A DNA stretch of 64,000 nt from FEN-1219 sp963728995 (GTDB lineage Bacteria > Pseudomonadota > Gammaproteobacteria > Steroidobacterales > Rariloculaceae), in the NCBI GenBank assembly GCA_963728995.1, contig CAVSMD010000003.1, forward strand, positions 744,001-808,000. Direction: 5' to 3'. Under the pieces are notes generated by a model that was not told the origin of the DNA, ran no database searches, and saw only the letters and a list, made by a program, of their open reading frames with translations. Both the position numbers and the translations under genes were made by a program. Shown here one piece after another: positions 26,253 through 37,793 of this stretch (the stretch's first letter is position 1; the number at the start of each line of letters is the position of its first letter).

Positions 26253-26915
26253 ATGTCGCAAGTGTTCAGCCGCAAGACCACGCTCTTGCTGCGCCTTGCG
26301 CTCGCGCTGACGGTCGTGCTGATCACAGCCGGCATCATCGCGGGTCGAGCCGGCCTCGGGTATGCGTCCGTGCTCGGCCCGCCGATCGGCGAGCCCCCGC
26401 CGCAGCCCGTGCCCTTCAGTCATGAGCACCATGTCGGGGAGATCGGGCTCGATTGCCGCTACTGCCATAGCTCGGTCGAAGGGGCGGCGACGGCCGGCTA
26501 CCCGTCGTCACAGGTATGCATGACGTGCCACTCCGTGCTGTTTCGCGACGAGGCCATGCTCGCGCCCGTGCGCCGCAGCTGGGAGGAACATCGGCCGCTG
26601 CATTGGCAGCGGGTCCACGATCTGCCCGATTTCGTCTACTTCGATCACAGCGTGCACGTCGCCAAGGGCGTCGGCTGCTCGAGCTGCCACGGCGCGGTCG
26701 ACCGCATGCCGCTGACCTGGCGCACGGCGAGCCTCGAGATGCAATGGTGCATCGGCTGCCACCAAGCGCCGCAGCGCGAGCTGCGCCCGCGCGACCACGT
26801 CTTCGACGTCGATTTCGATCCCGGTACGGATCGACTCGCCCTCGGCCGCCGACTCGTGTCCGAGTATGGCATCGACACGAAGCGGCTCACGGAGTGCTCG
26901 ATATGTCACCGCTGA
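26253..26915 (+). CDS. actA: Alternative complex III pentaheme cytochrome subunit (ActA)
   Basis: The 220-residue protein has one N-terminal membrane anchor (about residues 10-30) and five heme c motifs: CRYCH, CMTCH, CSSCH, CIGCH and CSICH. This is the number expected of ActA, the periplasmic multiheme electron acceptor of alternative complex III, which replaces cytochrome bc1 as a quinol:electron carrier oxidoreductase. A GGAGG precedes the start. It is the first of eleven genes that follow almost without gaps to 38095. Confidence 0.88.
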   Translation: MSQVFSRKTTLLLRLALALTVVLITAGIIAGRAGLGYASVLGPPIGEPPPQPVPFSHEHHVGEIGLDCRYCHSSVEGAATAGYPSSQVCMTCHSVLFRDEAMLAPVRRSWEEHRPLHWQRVHDLPDFVYFDHSVHVAKGVGCSSCHGAVDRMPLTWRTASLEMQWCIGCHQAPQRELRPRDHVFDVDFDPGTDRLALGRRLVSEYGIDTKRLTECSICHR

Positions 26916-26934
26916 TTCGCGTGCTACCGGCGCC

Positions 26935-29754
26935 ATGACCGAGCCCGCGCACGAGGCCGGCCTCGCGGCGAATCGTCGCGACTTCATGAAGCTCATGGCC
27001 GCTTCTTTGGCGTTCGGTGGCGTCGGGGCCTGCACACGGCCGTCCGAGACCGTCGTGCCGTACGTGAAATCGCCCCCCTATGCCGACGACGAGCAGCCGC
27101 TGTATTTCGCCACGGCCATGTCGCTGCAGGGCTGCGGTCTCGGCCTGCTCGTCGAGAGCCGCATGGGACGGCCGACCAAGGTCGAGGGCAATCCGCTGCA
27201 TCCGGCGAGCGGCGGCGGCACGGACGTGTTCGCGCAGGCCTCGGTGCTCGAGCTCTGGGATCCCGATCGCTCCCGGGCGTTCGCGGGCGGCGGCCGCGTG
27301 CGCGACTGGCCCGAGCTCCGAACCCTGCTCGGGGCGGCGGCCGAGCGCGCGCGCCGGCGCAGCGGCGCCGGCCTCCGCCTGCTGACCGGTGCGATCTCCT
27401 CCCCGACGCTGCTCGCGCAGCTCGACGGGTTGCTCGCGGCGTTGCCCGAGGCGCGCTGGCATTGCCACGAGGCACTCGGCGCCGACCACGAGGCCGTCGC
27501 GAGCCGCCGGGCTTTCGGCGCAGACCTGGCCGTGCAGCTGCACCTCGCGGCCGCCGACGTGATCGTCTCGCTCGACGCCGATCTGCTCGCCGACGGCGCC
27601 GCACGCGTGCGGCATGCGCGGGATTTTTCAGCACGGCGCGACGTCGACGCGACCGAGCCGAATCGGCTGTATGTCATCGAGAGCTCACCGACCGTGACCG
27701 GGGCCGCGGCCGATCATCGGCTGGCGCTGCGCAGCCGCGAGCTCGAGCGCTTCGCCCGGCGCATTGCGACGCTGCTCCACGTCGAAGGCATGGCCACCGC
27801 GGCGTTGCCGGAGCCGCAAGAGTCGTTTGCGGCCGCCGTTGCAGCCGACCTCGCGCAGCATCGCGGGCGCGCGCTGGTCGTGGCCGGCCGCCGGCAGCCC
27901 CCGGCGGTGCATCTGATCGTGCACGCAGTGAACGCGACGCTCGCTGCCGTCGGCGCCACGCTCGCCTACACGGCAGCACCCACGCGCGCGGCGCGCGACG
28001 ACGAGACGCTGGCCGCGCTCGTCGACGCGATGACGGCCGGTGAGGTCGACACGTTGCTGATCAGCGGCACGAATCCCGCGCTGACCGCGCCCGCCGACCT
28101 CGACTTCGCAGGCGCCGTGACGAAGGTGGGCACCACGATTCAGCACGGGCTGTATGCCGACGAGACGGCGGCCGTCGCCGGGTGGCACGTGCCGGATCGG
28201 CATTTTCTCGAGAGCTGGAGCGACGTGCGCGCGTTCGACGGCAGCGCAAGCATCGTGCAGCCGCTGATCGCGCCGCTGTATGCCGGACGTTCGCTGCACG
28301 AGCTCGTCGCGCTGCTCGCGGGCAGCGAGCCGACGACCGATTACGAGCGCGTGCGCGCGCATTGGCGCGGCGTCGCGGGCGCCGACGGCTTCGAGGCGCT
28401 CTGGTCGCGCGCGCTGCACGAAGGCGTCGTGCCCGACACGGCGTTCGCCACGCGGCAGCCCACGGTCGCCGTGCAGCCGCTGGCGGACGCGGGCCACGAG
28501 GACGGCGGCGAAGCCGGCGCGCTCGAGCTCGCGTTCGCGCCCGACGCGAGCGTTTGGGACGGCCGTTTCGCGAACAACGGCTGGCTGCAGGAGCTGCCGC
28601 GCCCGCTGACGACGCTGACGTGGGACAACGCGGCGATCGTGAGCCCCGCGCTGGCCGAGCGCTTGACGCTTCGCAGCGGCGACGTCGTCGAGCTGCGCCG
28701 CGGCGAGCAACGCGTGGCCGCGCCGGTGCTCGTGCTGCCCGGTCAAGCCGCTGACGTCGTCACCGTGCACTTGGGCTACGGCCGCCGCGCCGCCGGGCAC
28801 GTGGGCAACGGCGTGGGCTTCGATGCCTACGCGCTGCGCCATTCGGCCGCGCCATGGTTCGACTCCGGTCTCACCCTTCGGCCGACGGGCCAGCGCCACG
28901 TGCTTGCGACGACGCAGCATCACCACGCGATGGAAGGCCGCGATCTGGTGCGGCGTACGACGCTGGCCGACTTCAACGCCGCGCCTGCGCCCCTCGCCGC
29001 TCACCCGCCGCCGAGCTTGTACGCCGCGCGGCCCGCCGGCGAACACGCCTGGGGCATGGCGATCGATCTGAATCGGTGCATCGGCTGCAACGCGTGCACG
29101 ATCGCCTGTCAGGCCGAGAACAACATTCCGATCGTCGGCCAGCGCGAGGTCGCGAATGGCCGCGAGATGCATTGGATCCGTGTCGACACGTATTTCGAGG
29201 AGACGCCGCAAGCCGCACGGTTCCACGTGCAGCCGGTGCCCTGCATGCACTGCGAGGACGCGCCGTGCGAGGTCGTGTGCCCGGTCGGCGCGACGTTGCA
29301 CGACTCGGACGGCTTGAACCTGCAGGTGTACAACCGCTGCATCGGCACGCGGTTCTGCTCGAACAACTGCCCGTACAAGGTCCGCCGTTTCAACTTCTTC
29401 GACTACGCCGGCAATTCTTCGGCCAGCCTGAACGCGCAGCACAATCCCGAGGTGACGGTGCGCTCGCGCGGCGTCATGGAAAAGTGCACGTATTGCGTGC
29501 AGCGGATCGCGGCGGGGCGCGCGGCCGCCGAGCTGCGCGGCGCCCCCTTGCGCGACGGCGAGGTCGTCACGGCCTGTCAGGCCGCCTGCCCGAGCGAGGC
29601 CATCGTGTTCGGCGACCTGGGCGATCCGGCGAGCGCGGTGTCGGCCGCGAAGCGCTCCCGGCGTCACTACGTGCTGCTCGAGGAAGAGAACACGCGGCCG
29701 CGCACCACCTACCTCGCGAAAGTGCGCAACCCGAATCCGGATCTGCCGTCATGA
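26935..29754 (+). CDS. actB: Alternative complex III molybdopterin/iron-sulfur subunit (ActB)
   Basis: The 939-residue protein starts at the ATG at 26935, with a twin-arginine type signal (NRRDFMKLMAASLAFGG). A large domain of molybdopterin oxidoreductase fold fills the first two thirds. ActB is known to lack the cofactor, and I see no molybdopterin ligand. The C-terminal third has four ferredoxin-type cysteine clusters (CIGCNACTIACQAENN, CMHCEDAPCEVVCP, CIGTRFCSNNCPYK, CTYCVQRI). It sits on the periplasmic face and passes electrons from quinol to the hemes. It is joined to actC by an ATGA overlap. Confidence 0.9.
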   Translation: MTEPAHEAGLAANRRDFMKLMAASLAFGGVGACTRPSETVVPYVKSPPYADDEQPLYFATAMSLQGCGLGLLVESRMGRPTKVEGNPLHPASGGGTDVFAQASVLELWDPDRSRAFAGGGRVRDWPELRTLLGAAAERARRRSGAGLRLLTGAISSPTLLAQLDGLLAALPEARWHCHEALGADHEAVASRRAFGADLAVQLHLAAADVIVSLDADLLADGAARVRHARDFSARRDVDATEPNRLYVIESSPTVTGAAADHRLALRSRELERFARRIATLLHVEGMATAALPEPQESFAAAVAADLAQHRGRALVVAGRRQPPAVHLIVHAVNATLAAVGATLAYTAAPTRAARDDETLAALVDAMTAGEVDTLLISGTNPALTAPADLDFAGAVTKVGTTIQHGLYADETAAVAGWHVPDRHFLESWSDVRAFDGSASIVQPLIAPLYAGRSLHELVALLAGSEPTTDYERVRAHWRGVAGADGFEALWSRALHEGVVPDTAFATRQPTVAVQPLADAGHEDGGEAGALELAFAPDASVWDGRFANNGWLQELPRPLTTLTWDNAAIVSPALAERLTLRSGDVVELRRGEQRVAAPVLVLPGQAADVVTVHLGYGRRAAGHVGNGVGFDAYALRHSAAPWFDSGLTLRPTGQRHVLATTQHHHAMEGRDLVRRTTLADFNAAPAPLAAHPPPSLYAARPAGEHAWGMAIDLNRCIGCNACTIACQAENNIPIVGQREVANGREMHWIRVDTYFEETPQAARFHVQPVPCMHCEDAPCEVVCPVGATLHDSDGLNLQVYNRCIGTRFCSNNCPYKVRRFNFFDYAGNSSASLNAQHNPEVTVRSRGVMEKCTYCVQRIAAGRAAAELRGAPLRDGEVVTACQAACPSEAIVFGDLGDPASAVSAAKRSRRHYVLLEEENTRPRTTYLAKVRNPNPDLPS

Positions 29755-31103
29755 GCGCGCCGGTCGGGTCGAGCTCGTCCGCCGCGCCCGCGCCCGGCAC
29801 GCCCGACGCGATCGTCGAGCAGCTGCTCGCGCGCCGGCCGGCAGCCTCGTGGTGGCTCGCGGTGGGCGCCGCGGGCCTGCTCGCGCTCGGTTTCGTCTAT
29901 GCGACGGTGGTGCTGTTCACGCGCGGGGTCGGCATCTGGGGCATCAACGAGCCCGTTGCCTGGGGCTTCGCGCTGATCAACTACGTCTGGTGGATCGGCA
30001 TCGGCATGGCGGGCACGTTCGTGTCGGCCGCGCTGCTGCTGCTGAGGCAGGAGTGGCGCGTCGGCATCAGCCGCGTCGCCGAGACGATGACGGTGTTCGC
30101 GGTGGCGATCGCGGGCGTGTTTCCGATCCTGCATCTCGGCCGGCCGTACTTCTTCTACTGGCTGCTGCCGTATCCGAGCTCGATGAATCTCGCGCCGCAG
30201 TGGCTGTCCGCGCTCGTCTGGGATTTCTACGCGATCCTCGCCTATCTCTGTTTCTCGGTGCTGTTCTGGTATCTCGGCCTGCTGCCGGATCTCGCGGCGC
30301 TGCGGGATCGGGCCCGGAGCCGGGCCGCACAGGTCCTGTACGGGCTCGGCGCGCTCGGCTGGCGCGGCGACACGCGTCACTGGGCGCGCCACGAGCAGCT
30401 GTCGGCGCTGCTCGCCGGAATCGCGATTGCGCTCGTCTTCTCCGTGCACAGCATGGTCGCGCTCGACTTCTCCGAGGGCAACACGCCCGGCTGGCATTCG
30501 ACGATCTTCCCGCCGTACTTCGTCGCCGGCGCGATCTATTCGGGGCTCGCGCTCGTGCTGACGCTCGGCGCCCCGCTGCGCCGGATCTTCTCGCTGGGTG
30601 AGATCCTGACGCGGCAGCATCTCGACGCGCTCGCGAAGCTCGTGCTCGCCGCGGGGCTCTTCGTGGCCTATGGCTACGCGAGCGAGATCTTCACGGCGTA
30701 CTACAGCGCCGACGAGTTCGAGCTCGCGCACGTCCGGCAGCTATTCGAAGGCGATTACGCCCCCATGTACTGGGCCACATTGTTCTGCAACGTGCTCGTG
30801 CCGCAAGCGCTCTGGTTCAAGGCCGTGCGCACGCGGCCCATTGCGCTAGGGGTCGTCGGCGGCGTCATCGTCGTCGGCATGTGGCTCGAGCGCTTCACGA
30901 TCGTCGTGATCAGCCTCGCGAGCGACTTCATGCCGAGCGCCTGGGGCAAGTTCTATCCGACCGCCTGGGATTGGCTGCATCTCGTGGGATCGATCGGCGT
31001 GTTCGCACTGCTGCTGCTCGTCGCCCTGAAGTGGCTACCGGTGGTCTCGCTGTTCGAGCTGCGCCGCGGGCAGACGCGCTCCGGCGCGGAGGACGACGCA
31101 TGA
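29751..31103 (+). CDS. actC: Alternative complex III membrane subunit ActC (NrfD family)
   Basis: This is a 450-residue polytopic protein of the NrfD/PsrC type with about ten membrane segments, for example WWLAVGAAGLLALGFVYATV and the segment starting EPVAWGFALINYVWWIGIG. It forms the quinol-binding membrane part of alternative complex III. HLGRPYFFYWLLPYP and the VHSMVALDFSEGNTPGWH loop are typical of ActC. It overlaps actB and actD by four bases each, so translation is probably coupled. Confidence 0.9.
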   Translation: MSAPVGSSSSAAPAPGTPDAIVEQLLARRPAASWWLAVGAAGLLALGFVYATVVLFTRGVGIWGINEPVAWGFALINYVWWIGIGMAGTFVSAALLLLRQEWRVGISRVAETMTVFAVAIAGVFPILHLGRPYFFYWLLPYPSSMNLAPQWLSALVWDFYAILAYLCFSVLFWYLGLLPDLAALRDRARSRAAQVLYGLGALGWRGDTRHWARHEQLSALLAGIAIALVFSVHSMVALDFSEGNTPGWHSTIFPPYFVAGAIYSGLALVLTLGAPLRRIFSLGEILTRQHLDALAKLVLAAGLFVAYGYASEIFTAYYSADEFELAHVRQLFEGDYAPMYWATLFCNVLVPQALWFKAVRTRPIALGVVGGVIVVGMWLERFTIVVISLASDFMPSAWGKFYPTAWDWLHLVGSIGVFALLLLVALKWLPVVSLFELRRGQTRSGAEDDA

Positions 31104-31642
31104 GCGCCGAGGAGCGGCCGCGCTACGGCTATCTGCTCGAGTTCGGCACGAGCGGCGACTTGCTCGCGGCCGTGCATACGCTATGCGCGGCGGGCTATCG
31201 CGAGCTCGAGAGCTACACGCCCGAGGCCGTTCCCGGCCTCGACGCGGCCCTACCCACGAGCCGCGCGCCGCTGCCGCTGCTCCTGCTGGCGGGCGCGCTC
31301 GTCTGCGGCGGCGGCTTCTATCTCGCCGAGTATCTGCTCGCGGCCGTGCACTATCCGCACGACATCGGCGGGCGCCCGCCGTTCGCCTGGCCGGCCTTCA
31401 TCTTTCCCGCGCTCGAGCTCATGCTGCTCGGCGCGGGCGTCTTCGGCTTGATCGGCATGCTCGCGCTCGACGGCTTGCCGCGGCTCAACCACCCGCTCTT
31501 CGAAGTGCCGTCGTTCGCGCGCGCGAGCCGCGACCGCTACTTCCTCTGCGTGCGTGCCGCGGACCCGCGATTCGACGCCGCCGTAACCCGCGCGCTCGTC
31601 GAGTCGCTCGAACCGGAGTCGGTCCACGAGGTCGCGCCATGA
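31100..31642 (+). CDS. actD: Alternative complex III subunit ActD (DUF3341)
   Basis: The 180-residue protein begins with a soluble region (YGYLLEFGTSGDLLAAVHTL), then has two membrane segments (about residues 60-80 and 100-125). A soluble tail follows (DRYFLCVRAADPRFDA). This is the DUF3341 layout of ActD, a two-helix subunit next to ActC. The first residues LLAEF-like and the SYTPEAVPGLD motif also fit. It overlaps its neighbours by ATGA junctions. Confidence 0.85.
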   Translation: MSAEERPRYGYLLEFGTSGDLLAAVHTLCAAGYRELESYTPEAVPGLDAALPTSRAPLPLLLLAGALVCGGGFYLAEYLLAAVHYPHDIGGRPPFAWPAFIFPALELMLLGAGVFGLIGMLALDGLPRLNHPLFEVPSFARASRDRYFLCVRAADPRFDAAVTRALVESLEPESVHEVAP

Positions 31643-32283
31643 GGCGGCGGGACTGGCTCGTGCTGCTCGGCGTGCTTTGCAGCGGTTGCGAGCCCGCCGT
31701 GCGCGACATGTACGATCAGCCGCGGCTCGATGCCTACGCGCCGAGCTCGCTGTTCGCCGACGGGCAGTCGGCGCGGCCTTACGAGCCGGGAGTCGTCGCT
31801 CGCTCGGGGGGCCGGCTCGCCGCGGCTTCGAGCGGGCGCAACGCCGTGCGCCGGCTGCCGGGCGAGCCGCCGCTGTCGGTCGTGGCCGGCGGCCGGACGA
31901 AACGCGGCCAGTGGCTGCCAAGCTTGACGAGCATTCCCGTGCCGATCACGCGCACGCTGCTGATGCGCGGCCGCGAGCGCTACGAGATCTACTGCGCGCC
32001 CTGCCACGGGTCCGCCGGCGATGGCGACGGCATGGTCGTGCGCCGCGGGTTTCCCGCGCCGCCGAGCTATCACAGCGAAGCGCTGCGCAACCTGCCCGAT
32101 GCGCTCCTGTACAGCGCGATCACGAACGGCTTCGGGAGAATGTACTCGTACGCCGATCGCGTGCCGCGCGACGATCGCTGGGCCATCGTGGCGTATGTCC
32201 GCGCGCTGCAGCTGAGCCAGCACGCGCCCGCGACGGAGCTCAGCCCGGCGGATCTCGCCGCGCTCGGGGCGCGCAACCGATGA
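31639..32283 (+). CDS. actE: Alternative complex III monoheme lipoprotein cytochrome c (ActE)
   Basis: The 214-residue protein has a short signal with a lipobox-like LCSGC near residue 17, the conserved DMYDQPRLDAY segment found in ActE N termini, and one heme motif CAPCHG in RYEIYCAPCHGSAGDGDG. The methionine ligand is likely in the segment GFGRMYSYADRV. It receives electrons from ActA and hands them to the oxidase or a soluble cytochrome. It overlaps actD and actF. Confidence 0.88.
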   Translation: MRRRDWLVLLGVLCSGCEPAVRDMYDQPRLDAYAPSSLFADGQSARPYEPGVVARSGGRLAAASSGRNAVRRLPGEPPLSVVAGGRTKRGQWLPSLTSIPVPITRTLLMRGRERYEIYCAPCHGSAGDGDGMVVRRGFPAPPSYHSEALRNLPDALLYSAITNGFGRMYSYADRVPRDDRWAIVAYVRALQLSQHAPATELSPADLAALGARNR

Positions 32284-33410
32284 GCGCGCGCACTCCCACG
32301 CGCCCGGATTTGCGCCACGCTCACGGACCGGCGGCGCGCACGCTGTGCTTCGTCACCGGCAGCGCGGGGCTCGGCCTCACGGCCGCGGCCGTGCTGGCGG
32401 GCTCGGCGGCGGCCTGGCGCAGCTACTTGATCGCGCTGGTGCTGTTCACGGGCCTTTCGCTCGGGGCGCTGACGCTGGCGTCGATCCACGGCATCACCGG
32501 CGGGCGCTGGGGCGAGCTGATTCGCCCCGAGCTCGCGGCGGCCGCGCACGCGCTGCCTGTGCTGGCGCTGCTGTTCGCCGTGCTGCTGCTCGGTCTCGAC
32601 CGGGTGTTTCCGTGGGCCGGGGCCGCGGTGCCGGGCGCCGTCGTCCGCGACGCGCAGCGCTGGTACTTGAACGCGCCGTTCTTCCGCCTGCGCGCGCTGC
32701 TGTTCTTCGCCGCGTGGCTGGCGCTGCTGTTCGCCGCGGCGCCCCGGCGCCGCGCCGCGAGCACCGTCGGGCTGATCGTGCTGACGCTCACGACCTCGCT
32801 CGCGGCCGTCGACTGGATCGGCTCGTTGCTGCCGCAGTTCTACTCGACGGGCTTCGGCCTCATGGTCGCGACCGGCGACGTGCTCGCGGCGCTGGCCGTC
32901 GCGCTGCTGACGATCGCGTGGCGCGTCGCGCGCGAGCCGCCGTCGGCCGGGCCCGCGCTCGGCGGCACGCTCGCGGATCTCGGCAAGCTGCAGCTCACGC
33001 TGGTCCTCGCATGGGGCTATCTCGCGCTCATGCAGTTCGTAACCATATGGGTCGCCGACCTGCCGCGCGAGATCGCCTGGTACCTGCCGCGCGTTACCAC
33101 GAGCTGGCTGCCGCTCGCGCCCGCCGTCGTCGCGCTGAAGTTCGCGGTGCCGTTCGCGGTCCTGCTGTCGCCCCGAGCCCGGCGCAACGCGGGCGCGCTC
33201 GCGGCCGTGGCCGGCGTGCTGCTCTGCGGCCACCTGCTCGACACGCTCTGGCTCGTCGCGCCGACACTTCGCCCCGCCGGGTTCACGCTGCGCTGGACCG
33301 ACCTCACGGCGCTCGTCGGCGTCGGCGGGCTGTGGCTCGGCGGGTATCTCGGCCGCCTCGAGCACGCGTCTGCCCCATGGTCCGAAGGAGCACGGCATGC
33401 GTCCCTATGA
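32280..33410 (+). CDS. actF: Alternative complex III membrane subunit ActF
   Basis: The 376-residue protein has about ten membrane segments and is a shortened relative of ActC in this complex. Segments such as SYLIALVLFTGLSLGALTLA and the region around QFVTIWVADLPREIAWYLPR match ActF. The complex uses it for structure and probably proton coupling. It overlaps actE by four bases and the next small gene by 14 bp. Confidence 0.85.
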   Translation: MSARTPTRPDLRHAHGPAARTLCFVTGSAGLGLTAAAVLAGSAAAWRSYLIALVLFTGLSLGALTLASIHGITGGRWGELIRPELAAAAHALPVLALLFAVLLLGLDRVFPWAGAAVPGAVVRDAQRWYLNAPFFRLRALLFFAAWLALLFAAAPRRRAASTVGLIVLTLTTSLAAVDWIGSLLPQFYSTGFGLMVATGDVLAALAVALLTIAWRVAREPPSAGPALGGTLADLGKLQLTLVLAWGYLALMQFVTIWVADLPREIAWYLPRVTTSWLPLAPAVVALKFAVPFAVLLSPRARRNAGALAAVAGVLLCGHLLDTLWLVAPTLRPAGFTLRWTDLTALVGVGGLWLGGYLGRLEHASAPWSEGARHASL

Positions 33411-33753
33411 ATCGGCCGACGTGCAGGTCGCCAAGCTCTGGCTCGCGGCGCTCGGGGTCGCGGGCGTGGTGATGCTGTGCCTCGTCGGCGCGCGGATTCT
33501 CGTCGACCGGCTCGACACGCCGCGTTTTCCGGCCGTGAACGTCGCGGCGCCCGCGATCCGCCTGTCGCCGGACCCGGTCGGAGAGCTCAGGCGCTATCGA
33601 GCAGCCGAGCGCGCGAAGCTCACGGGCTATGCTTGGCTCGATCGCGACGCCGGCATCGCACGGATACCGATCGACCGGGCGATCGATATCGTGGCGGGCC
33701 TCGCCGCCGCGCCGGACGACGGCGGCCCCGGCGCGAAGGCACCCCCGCCATGA
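33397..33753 (+). CDS. Small membrane-anchored protein of ACIII-oxidase clusters
   Basis: The 118-residue protein has one membrane segment (about residues 12-33) and a periplasmic domain with the conserved stretch LTGYAWLDRDAGIARIPIDR. That phrase recurs in small proteins encoded between alternative complex III and caa3-oxidase genes and near SCO genes. A structural or assembly role in the supercomplex is likely but not shown. It overlaps actF and the SCO gene. Confidence 0.7.
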   Translation: MRPYESADVQVAKLWLAALGVAGVVMLCLVGARILVDRLDTPRFPAVNVAAPAIRLSPDPVGELRRYRAAERAKLTGYAWLDRDAGIARIPIDRAIDIVAGLAAAPDDGGPGAKAPPP

Positions 33754-34589
33754 GCCGCACGCCGAGCCGAGCACGCGCGGCGCTCCGGCGCGGGCTCGCC
33801 GTCGCACTGACGTGCGCCTGTCTCTGGGCCGCACGCGCCGGGGCCGACGACAGCCAACCCCTGCTCGCCGACGTCGGCTTCGCGGGCCGCTTGAACGCGG
33901 AGCTGCCGCTCGCGACGACGTTCCGCGATGCGCACGGCCAGGATGCGCCGCTACGCGCTGCGCTGGGCGAGGGGCCCGCGATTCTCGTCATGGCGTACTA
34001 CCGCTGCCGCAATCTGTGCAGCGTGATCCTGGCGAATCTCGCCGCCGCGCTCGCCGACGCGGATCTCGACCCCGCGAGACCCGTCGACGTGATCGTCGTC
34101 AGCATCGACCCCACCGACGATCCTGCGATTGCCGCGCACACACGCACCGAGCTGTTCGCCGCCCACGGCGAGCCGCGCGGCACGCGCTGGCACTTTCTGA
34201 CGGGCAGCGCCGCCGCGTCGAGCGCCGTGGCCGACGCGATCGGCTTCCGGTACCGCTACGACGCGCGCACGCAACAGTACGCCCATGCGGCCGGCATCAC
34301 GATGCTGACGCCCGACGGCCATGCGCTGCGTTACCTCTACGGCGTGAATTTCACGCCCCGCGATCTCACGCTCGGTCTCGTGGAGACGGCGGCCGGAACG
34401 CTCGGCACGACGGCCGATCGTCTGCTGCTGCTGTGCTACCACTACGATCCGGTCAGCGGAACCTACGGATTCGCGATCAGCGCCCTCCTGCGCGCGGCGG
34501 GGGTCTTCACCGCGGGCCTGATCGCGCTCGGCATCGTGCTGCTGTTGCGCGCCGAGCGGCGCCGGCGCTCCCAAGAGGACGCCTCGTGA
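33750..34589 (+). CDS. SCO1/SenC-type copper chaperone
   Basis: The 279-residue protein has a signal peptide, a thioredoxin-like SCO domain with the copper motif YRCRNLC (CxxxC, about residue 90) and a C-terminal membrane anchor (about 250-268, followed by LRAERRRRS). SCO proteins deliver copper to the CuA centre of cytochrome oxidase subunit II, which is encoded next. The ATGA overlap on both sides supports a shared operon. The C-terminal anchor is less usual but seen in SCO proteins of such clusters. Confidence 0.85.
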   Translation: MSRTPSRARAALRRGLAVALTCACLWAARAGADDSQPLLADVGFAGRLNAELPLATTFRDAHGQDAPLRAALGEGPAILVMAYYRCRNLCSVILANLAAALADADLDPARPVDVIVVSIDPTDDPAIAAHTRTELFAAHGEPRGTRWHFLTGSAAASSAVADAIGFRYRYDARTQQYAHAAGITMLTPDGHALRYLYGVNFTPRDLTLGLVETAAGTLGTTADRLLLLCYHYDPVSGTYGFAISALLRAAGVFTAGLIALGIVLLLRAERRRRSQEDAS

Positions 34590-35518
34590 GCGCCTTTGCC
34601 GACGTGGCCGTGGCCGCGTCGCCGATGGCACGGCGCATCGATCTGCTGTTCTTCGTCCTGACCGGCTTCATGACGGTCGTCGTCGTCGCCATCATCGCTC
34701 TCATCGTGTGGTTCTGCGTGCGCTACCGGGCGACGAATCGCGCAGTGGACCGCACGGAGCGCGTGACGCGGAGCCTGAAGATCGAGGCCGTGTGGATCTC
34801 GGCGCCGTTGATCGTCTTTCTCGGCCATCTTCGCCTGGGGCGCGACGCTGTATGCCGACATGTACAAGCCGCCGGCCGACGCCGAGGTCATCTACGTGGT
34901 CGGCAAGCAGTGGATGTGGCAGCTCCAGCATCCCGAGGGCCGCCAGGAGCGCAACGAGCTGCACGTGCCGGTCGGCCGGCCGGTGCGGCTGGTGCTGACG
35001 TCCGAGGACGTGATTCACAGCTTCTACGTGCCGGCGCTGCGCATCAAGCAGGACGCGGTGCCGGGCCTGTACACGTCCCTCTGGTTCACGCCCGAGGTGA
35101 CCGGCCGGTTCAGCCTGCTCTGCGCCGAGTACTGCGGCACGGATCACTCGCTCATGAAGGGCGGCGTGACGGTCATGGACGACGATGCGTACGCGGACTG
35201 GCTCGCGGGCGGAAAGTCCATGGCCGAGCGCGGTCGCGAGCTGTTCGCGGCGCACGGCTGCCACGAATGCCACGGCGCGCGCGGCGCCGTGCGCGCGCCG
35301 CCCGTCGAAGGGCTGCTGGGCCGATCGATCGAGCTCGACGACGGTCGTTACGTCAGGGCCGACGCGGCCTACGTGCGCGAGTCGATCATCGAGCCCGCCA
35401 AGTCCGCGCGGGCCGGGTTCGACCGCAACGTGATGCCGTCGTACCGCGGCCAGCTCGACGAGCTCGAGCTGCTGATGCTGACGGAGTACATGCGGCCGAA
35501 GCCGCGCGGGAGCGGCAC

Positions 35519-35522
<4 letters not shown>
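34586..35522 (+). CDS. coxB: Cytochrome c oxidase subunit II with fused cytochrome c (caa3 type), frameshifted
   Basis: A GTG start overlaps the SCO stop. The first frame gives two membrane helices and stays sensible to SAPLIVFL, near 34822. The natural continuation (AIFAWGATLYADMYK) is in the next frame, so one extra base, a G in the run ctcggcc at 34820-34826, breaks the gene. The second part has the CuA site CAEYCGTDHSLM and a fused heme c motif CHECHG, which makes this a caa3-type oxidase. The 937 bp length equals 311 sense codons, a stop and one extra base. All neighbours are intact, so a sequence error is the simplest explanation. Confidence 0.85.
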
Positions 35523-37124
<1,602 letters not shown>

Positions 37125-37132
<8 letters not shown>

Positions 37133-37793
37133 GCAGGCGTTGCCGGACCCGAGCTCGGCGGCGCTGCGCGAGCAGTTCGACGACGCCGAGCAGCAAGAGG
37201 CCGCCGCGACGCTCGGCATCTGGGTATTCCTGGCGACCGAGGTGCTGTTCTTCGGCGCGCTGTTTGCGAGCTACACGATCACGCGCCTGCGGCTCGCCGA
37301 GGCATTCGCGGCCGCAAGCCGCGAGACCGACTTGTTCTGGGGCACGTTCGAGACCGGTGTGCTGCTCACGAGCAGCCTGACCATGGCGCTCGCCGTCCGC
37401 GCCGCGCGGCTCGAGCGGCGCACGCAGGTCACGGACTGGCTCCGCGCCACGGCGCTGCTCGGTGTCGCCTTCGTCGGCATACATATATATGAGTACCGGC
37501 ACGACTTTCTGACCGGGCTGGTGCCGGGGTTCGGGTTCACCTTCGAGCCGGCGCACCTTGCGCCCCAGGCCGAGGCCTTCTTCTTCCTGTATTACGGCAT
37601 GACGCTGCTGCACCTGCTGCATGTTTCGCTCGGCGTCGTCGTGCTGGCCGTGGTCGCGCACGCGAATCGGCTCGGTCGCTTCTCGGCCCGGTATTACACG
37701 CCCGTGGAGGTCACGGGGCTGTACTGGCACTTCGTCGACGTCGTGTGGATCTTTCTGTATCCGCTGTTCTATCTGATCTCGAGGGCGCAATGA
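37125..37793 (+). CDS. coxC: Cytochrome c oxidase subunit III
   Basis: The 222-residue protein has five membrane segments of the subunit III family. It shows GIWVFLATEVLFFGALFASY, with the family glutamate in ATEVLFF, then FYYGMTLLHLLHVSLG-like helices and the C-terminal VTGLYWHFVDVVWIFLYP, a signature of this subunit. It supports proton uptake and stability of subunit I. It overlaps coxA by eight bases. Confidence 0.9.

Noticed and set aside
33629..35518. Upstream extension of the coxA reading frame across SCO and coxB
   Set aside because: It is merely open in that frame; coxA starts at the GTG at 35519, and the upstream proteins are real in other frames.
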